Positions 21,839 to 23,800 of a stretch of DNA of 23,800 nucleotides are shown here, piece by piece. The DNA lies in the NCBI GenBank assembly GCA_937874315.1, contig CALNAE010000110.1, positions 1 through 23,800 on the forward strand. Reading direction: 5' to 3'. This stretch comes from an uncultured Bifidobacterium sp. GTDB lineage: Bacteria; Actinomycetota; Actinomycetes; Actinomycetales; Bifidobacteriaceae. The notes under the pieces are model-generated. The model made no database searches. It saw only the letters and a program-made list of their open reading frames with translations, and was not told the origin of the DNA. A program made the translations under genes and the position numbers. Position 1 is the stretch's first letter. Each line of letters opens with the position of its first letter.

Positions 21839-23059
21839 ATGAGCATGAATGACTGGCAAATACTGAGTGAGCGCATTCGCGGCGTGCAGCCGAGCGCCAC
21901 GCTGGCTGTTGATTCCAAGGCCAAGGCGATGAAGGCCGACGGCGTGGACGTGATCGGTTTCGGGGCTGGTGAACCCAATTTCCCCACCCCCGATTATGTG
22001 GTTGAGGCGGCCGCGGCGGCCTGTCGCGACCCGAAGAACCATCGGTACACCCCCACGGCGGGATTGCCCGAGTTGCGCCATGCCATCGCCCAAAAAACAT
22101 TCAGAGATTCGCATGTCGAGGTGACGGACGATCAGGTCGTCGTGACCAACGGCGGGAAGCAGGCCGTGTACGAATCGATGCAGATTCTGCTCGATCCTGG
22201 AGATGAGGTGATTATCCCGGCACCGTACTGGACCACGTACCCCGAAGCGGTCCGGCTGGCCGGCGGCGTGCCGGTCACGGTGTTCGCGGGGGCCGAGCGC
22301 GGATTCGAGCCCGACATCGACGCCATCGAAGCCGCCCGCACCGAGCGAACCAAGGCGATTATCGTCAACTCGCCCGCAAACCCCACGGGGGCGATCTGGA
22401 AGGCGGAGACGATCGAGGCCGTCGGGCGTTGGGCGCTCGATCATCATGTCTGGGTGGTCTCCGATGAGATTTACGAGCACCTGCACTATGACGGCGTTCA
22501 GACGACGTATATCGGCGCCGCGGTGCCTCAGATACGTGAGCAGCTGCTGGTGTTGAACGGCGTGGCCAAGACCTATGCCATGACCGGTTGGCGTGTGGGC
22601 TGGATGGTGGCCCCGGAGCCCGTGGCGAGGGCGGCCGCGAAGTTGCAGGGTCATCTGACGTCCAACGTCTCCAACGTTTCGCAGCGCGCCGCCTTGGCTG
22701 CGGTGGAAGGTTCTCTGGACGCCGTGGCGCGCATGCGCGAGGCCTTCGATCGTCGCCGCAGGGCGATAGTCGCGGCGTTGAACGCCGTTGACGGGGTGAC
22801 ATGTCCGGTGCCGCAGGGCGCTTTCTATGCCTTCGCCGATGTGCGCGCGTTGCTGGGGCGGCCCGTGGGGCCGCATGACACCCCGGTGGAGACCTCCGCG
22901 CAGCTCGCCGCACTGTTGCTCGACGAGGTGCATATCGCGGCGGTGCCGGGAGAGGCGTTCGGTGCACCCGGATATCTGCGTTTCTCCTACGCGTTGGCCG
23001 ACGATCAGCTCAAGGAAGGCATGCGTCGTTTCGCGCGGTGGGTCGAGCAGGGCCGCTGA
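21839..23059 (+). CDS. aspC: Class I PLP-dependent aminotransferase (aspartate aminotransferase type)
   Basis: A 406-residue fold-type I aminotransferase close to actinobacterial AspC. It has the N-terminal QPSATLAVDSKAKAMKADG helix, GFGAGEPNFPTPDYVVEAA, TNGGKQAVYESMQ (cofactor phosphate region), NSPANPTGA, SDEIYEHL with Asp209 and Tyr212, and the PLP Lys244 in NGVAKTYAMTGWRVGW. A C-terminal YLRFSYA segment carries the expected carboxylate-binding Arg. It most likely interconverts aspartate and oxaloacetate with glutamate, which would feed the lysine and threonine branches encoded nearby. Aromatic or alanine substrates cannot be excluded from sequence. Start is ATG 21839, or the in-frame ATG 21845. 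Confidence 0.9.
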   Translation: MSMNDWQILSERIRGVQPSATLAVDSKAKAMKADGVDVIGFGAGEPNFPTPDYVVEAAAAACRDPKNHRYTPTAGLPELRHAIAQKTFRDSHVEVTDDQVVVTNGGKQAVYESMQILLDPGDEVIIPAPYWTTYPEAVRLAGGVPVTVFAGAERGFEPDIDAIEAARTERTKAIIVNSPANPTGAIWKAETIEAVGRWALDHHVWVVSDEIYEHLHYDGVQTTYIGAAVPQIREQLLVLNGVAKTYAMTGWRVGWMVAPEPVARAAAKLQGHLTSNVSNVSQRAALAAVEGSLDAVARMREAFDRRRRAIVAALNAVDGVTCPVPQGAFYAFADVRALLGRPVGPHDTPVETSAQLAALLLDEVHIAAVPGEAFGAPGYLRFSYALADDQLKEGMRRFARWVEQGR

Positions 23060-23151
23060 TGAGGGCCGTACCTCTGGGGTCCATACGCGGGTCGGTCGGT
23101 ATGGGTCGTCGGCCGGCCGGGTGCGTCAAGCCGGACCGGACCGGCATGCGC

Positions 23152-23167
23152 GTCGGTGATCACCGAC
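23152..23167. promoter_or_regulatory. 16-bp perfect palindrome upstream of the tRNA-Trp promoter
   Basis: GTCGGTGATCACCGAC is a perfect palindrome without a loop. It lies 7 bases before the predicted -35, a good position for a DNA-binding protein. As it has no T-run, it is unlikely to be the terminator of the aminotransferase gene. Confidence 0.5.
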
Positions 23168-23174
23168 ACCCGAC

Positions 23175-23203
23175 TGGACGAAATCAAGGGGGTTCGCTAG
23201 TAT
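23175..23203 (+). promoter_or_regulatory. Promoter for tRNA-Trp-secE-nusG
   Basis: TGGACG (23175-23180) and TAGTAT (23198-23203) are 17 bases apart, 4 of 6 matches for each element. Transcription would begin near 23210, about 50 bases before the mature tRNA. Confidence 0.6.
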
Positions 23204-23258
23204 GACTATTTGGCGGTTTTCCGCGTGCCTGCAATGAGGTCGTGGTGAAAGTCAACTT

Positions 23259-23334
23259 AGGGAAGTGGCGCAATTGGTAGCGCAACGGTCTCCAAAACCG
23301 TAGGTTGTGGGTTCGAGTCCCGCCTTCCCTGCCA
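23259..23334 (+). tRNA. trpT: tRNA-Trp (anticodon CCA)
   Basis: A complete cloverleaf. The acceptor AGGGAAG (23259-23265) pairs with CTTCCCT (23324-23330). The D stem is GCGC/GCGC, and the anticodon stem ACGGT/ACCGT holds the loop CTCCAAA with CCA at 23292-23294. The T stem GTGGG/CCCGC carries loop TTCGAGT. Discriminator G and an encoded CCA (23332-23334) end the gene. The secE start is 39 bases downstream with no terminator between, so the tRNA is probably cut out of a tRNA-secE-nusG transcript; tRNA-Trp beside secE-nusG is common in actinobacteria. Confidence 0.98.
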
Positions 23335-23373
23335 GTTTCTTCAGTGATAGTATCGGCCAAACGAAGGATGGAA

Positions 23374-23601
23374 ATGGCTCAGAAGCACGACGGCGAAAAG
23401 CCGGTGAAGCCGAATATTTTCATGCGCATCGGCTTGTTCATCAAACAGATCATCGATGAGCTGCGTAAGGTCGTGTCTCCTTCGGGCAAGGAATTGCTCG
23501 GTTGGTCGTTTGCGGTATTCGTATTCGTGCTGCTTCTGATGGCATTGGTTACGGGTATGGATATTGGGCTGGGTAAGCTCACGCTGTGGATTTTCGGGTG
23601 A
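23374..23601 (+). CDS. secE: Preprotein translocase subunit SecE
   Basis: A 75-residue single-span SecE, the clamp subunit of the SecYEG channel in the cytoplasmic membrane. A short charged N terminus leads to the amphipathic helix IKQIIDELRKVVSPSGKELLGWS, whose LRKVVSPSGKEL core is the family signature. One membrane helix (about 47-65) and a short C terminus follow. ATG 23374 was chosen because AAGGA (23364-23368) sits 5 bases upstream, while the ATG at 23368 overlaps that site. The gene lies between tRNA-Trp and nusG, the usual order. Confidence 0.95.
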   Translation: MAQKHDGEKPVKPNIFMRIGLFIKQIIDELRKVVSPSGKELLGWSFAVFVFVLLLMALVTGMDIGLGKLTLWIFG

Positions 23602-23628
23602 GATGTCGAAGCTGAAGGTGAAAACGGT

Positions 23629-23800
23629 ATGAATGAGGATGAAATGAACGTCGACGGTGTACAAGAACCGGCGCAGACTCCTGCGCAAGTTTCCGGCGCC
23701 GACACGTCGACTGCTGGCCAACGGGCGGACGCCGAGACGTCCGAGGATCTTGGCTCGAATGCGTCGGTGGATATGGATCAGATAGCGGACGCGACTCAGC
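23629..23800 (+). CDS. nusG: Transcription termination/antitermination factor NusG (3' end cut off)
   Basis: The frame from ATG 23629 stays open to the right edge, showing 57 residues. The visible part is an acidic, Ala/Gln/Thr-rich segment (MNEDEMNVDGVQEPAQ onward), like the disordered N-terminal extension that precedes the NGN domain in actinobacterial NusG proteins. No NGN or KOW motif is yet visible, so the call rests mainly on position right after secE and on this extension. AAGGTG (23615-23620) lies 8 bases before the ATG. NusG binds RNA polymerase and affects pausing and Rho termination. Confidence 0.8.
   Translation, partial: MNEDEMNVDGVQEPAQTPAQVSGADTSTAGQRADAETSEDLGSNASVDMDQIADATQ

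Noticed and set aside
23315..23340. The 3' end of tRNA-Trp as an integration (attB) site.
   Set aside because: There is no integrase, no repeated tRNA fragment, and secE-nusG follow directly in their usual order.

Overview
The window is a stretch of high-GC actinobacterial chromosome. The gene order, the protein sequences and the extra-long versions of LysA and RNase E/G fit Bifidobacterium (family Bifidobacteriaceae). It is almost entirely ordinary core genome: densely packed, mostly on the + strand, with no insertion sequence, prophage, CRISPR array, toxin-antitoxin or defence locus that I can support. I did not find a clearly new biological system. The items worth a second look are regulatory (leaderless starts, the rne and rplU leaders) and architectural (a Maf-NUDIX fusion, an insertion in LysA, an embedded glycosidase).

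Layout. Bases 1-7719 hold a cut-off RidA-family gene, a cytoplasmic GH30 glycoside hydrolase, argS, lysA, hom and thrB, all + strand and tightly spaced; argS-lysA followed by hom-thrB is an arrangement also known from corynebacteria. Bases 7947-9473 hold a Maf-like nucleotide pyrophosphatase fused to a NUDIX hydrolase. Bases 9648-12031 hold an ABC ATPase and an overlapping FtsX-type permease. The only - strand gene, 12052-12996, is an AEC-family transporter, divergent from dapE (13213-14421).

The right third carries rne with a 312-bp leader, rplU-rpmA ending in a strong intrinsic terminator, obgE, proB, a class-I aminotransferase (aspC-like), and then tRNA-Trp(CCA)-secE-nusG, with nusG running off the right edge.

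How the genes fit together. lysA and dapE belong to the diaminopimelate/lysine branch, hom and thrB to the threonine/methionine branch, and the aspC-like enzyme can supply aspartate at the head of both; proB begins proline synthesis from glutamate. argS, rplU, rpmA, obgE, rne, tRNA-Trp, secE and nusG serve translation, ribosome assembly, RNA decay, secretion and transcription elongation. Five genes (argS, the ABC ATPase, dapE, obgE, aspC) have a TANNNT hexamer 6-7 bases before the start codon and no properly spaced Shine-Dalgarno sequence, which suggests leaderless mRNAs. The other genes mostly have clear ribosome binding sites.
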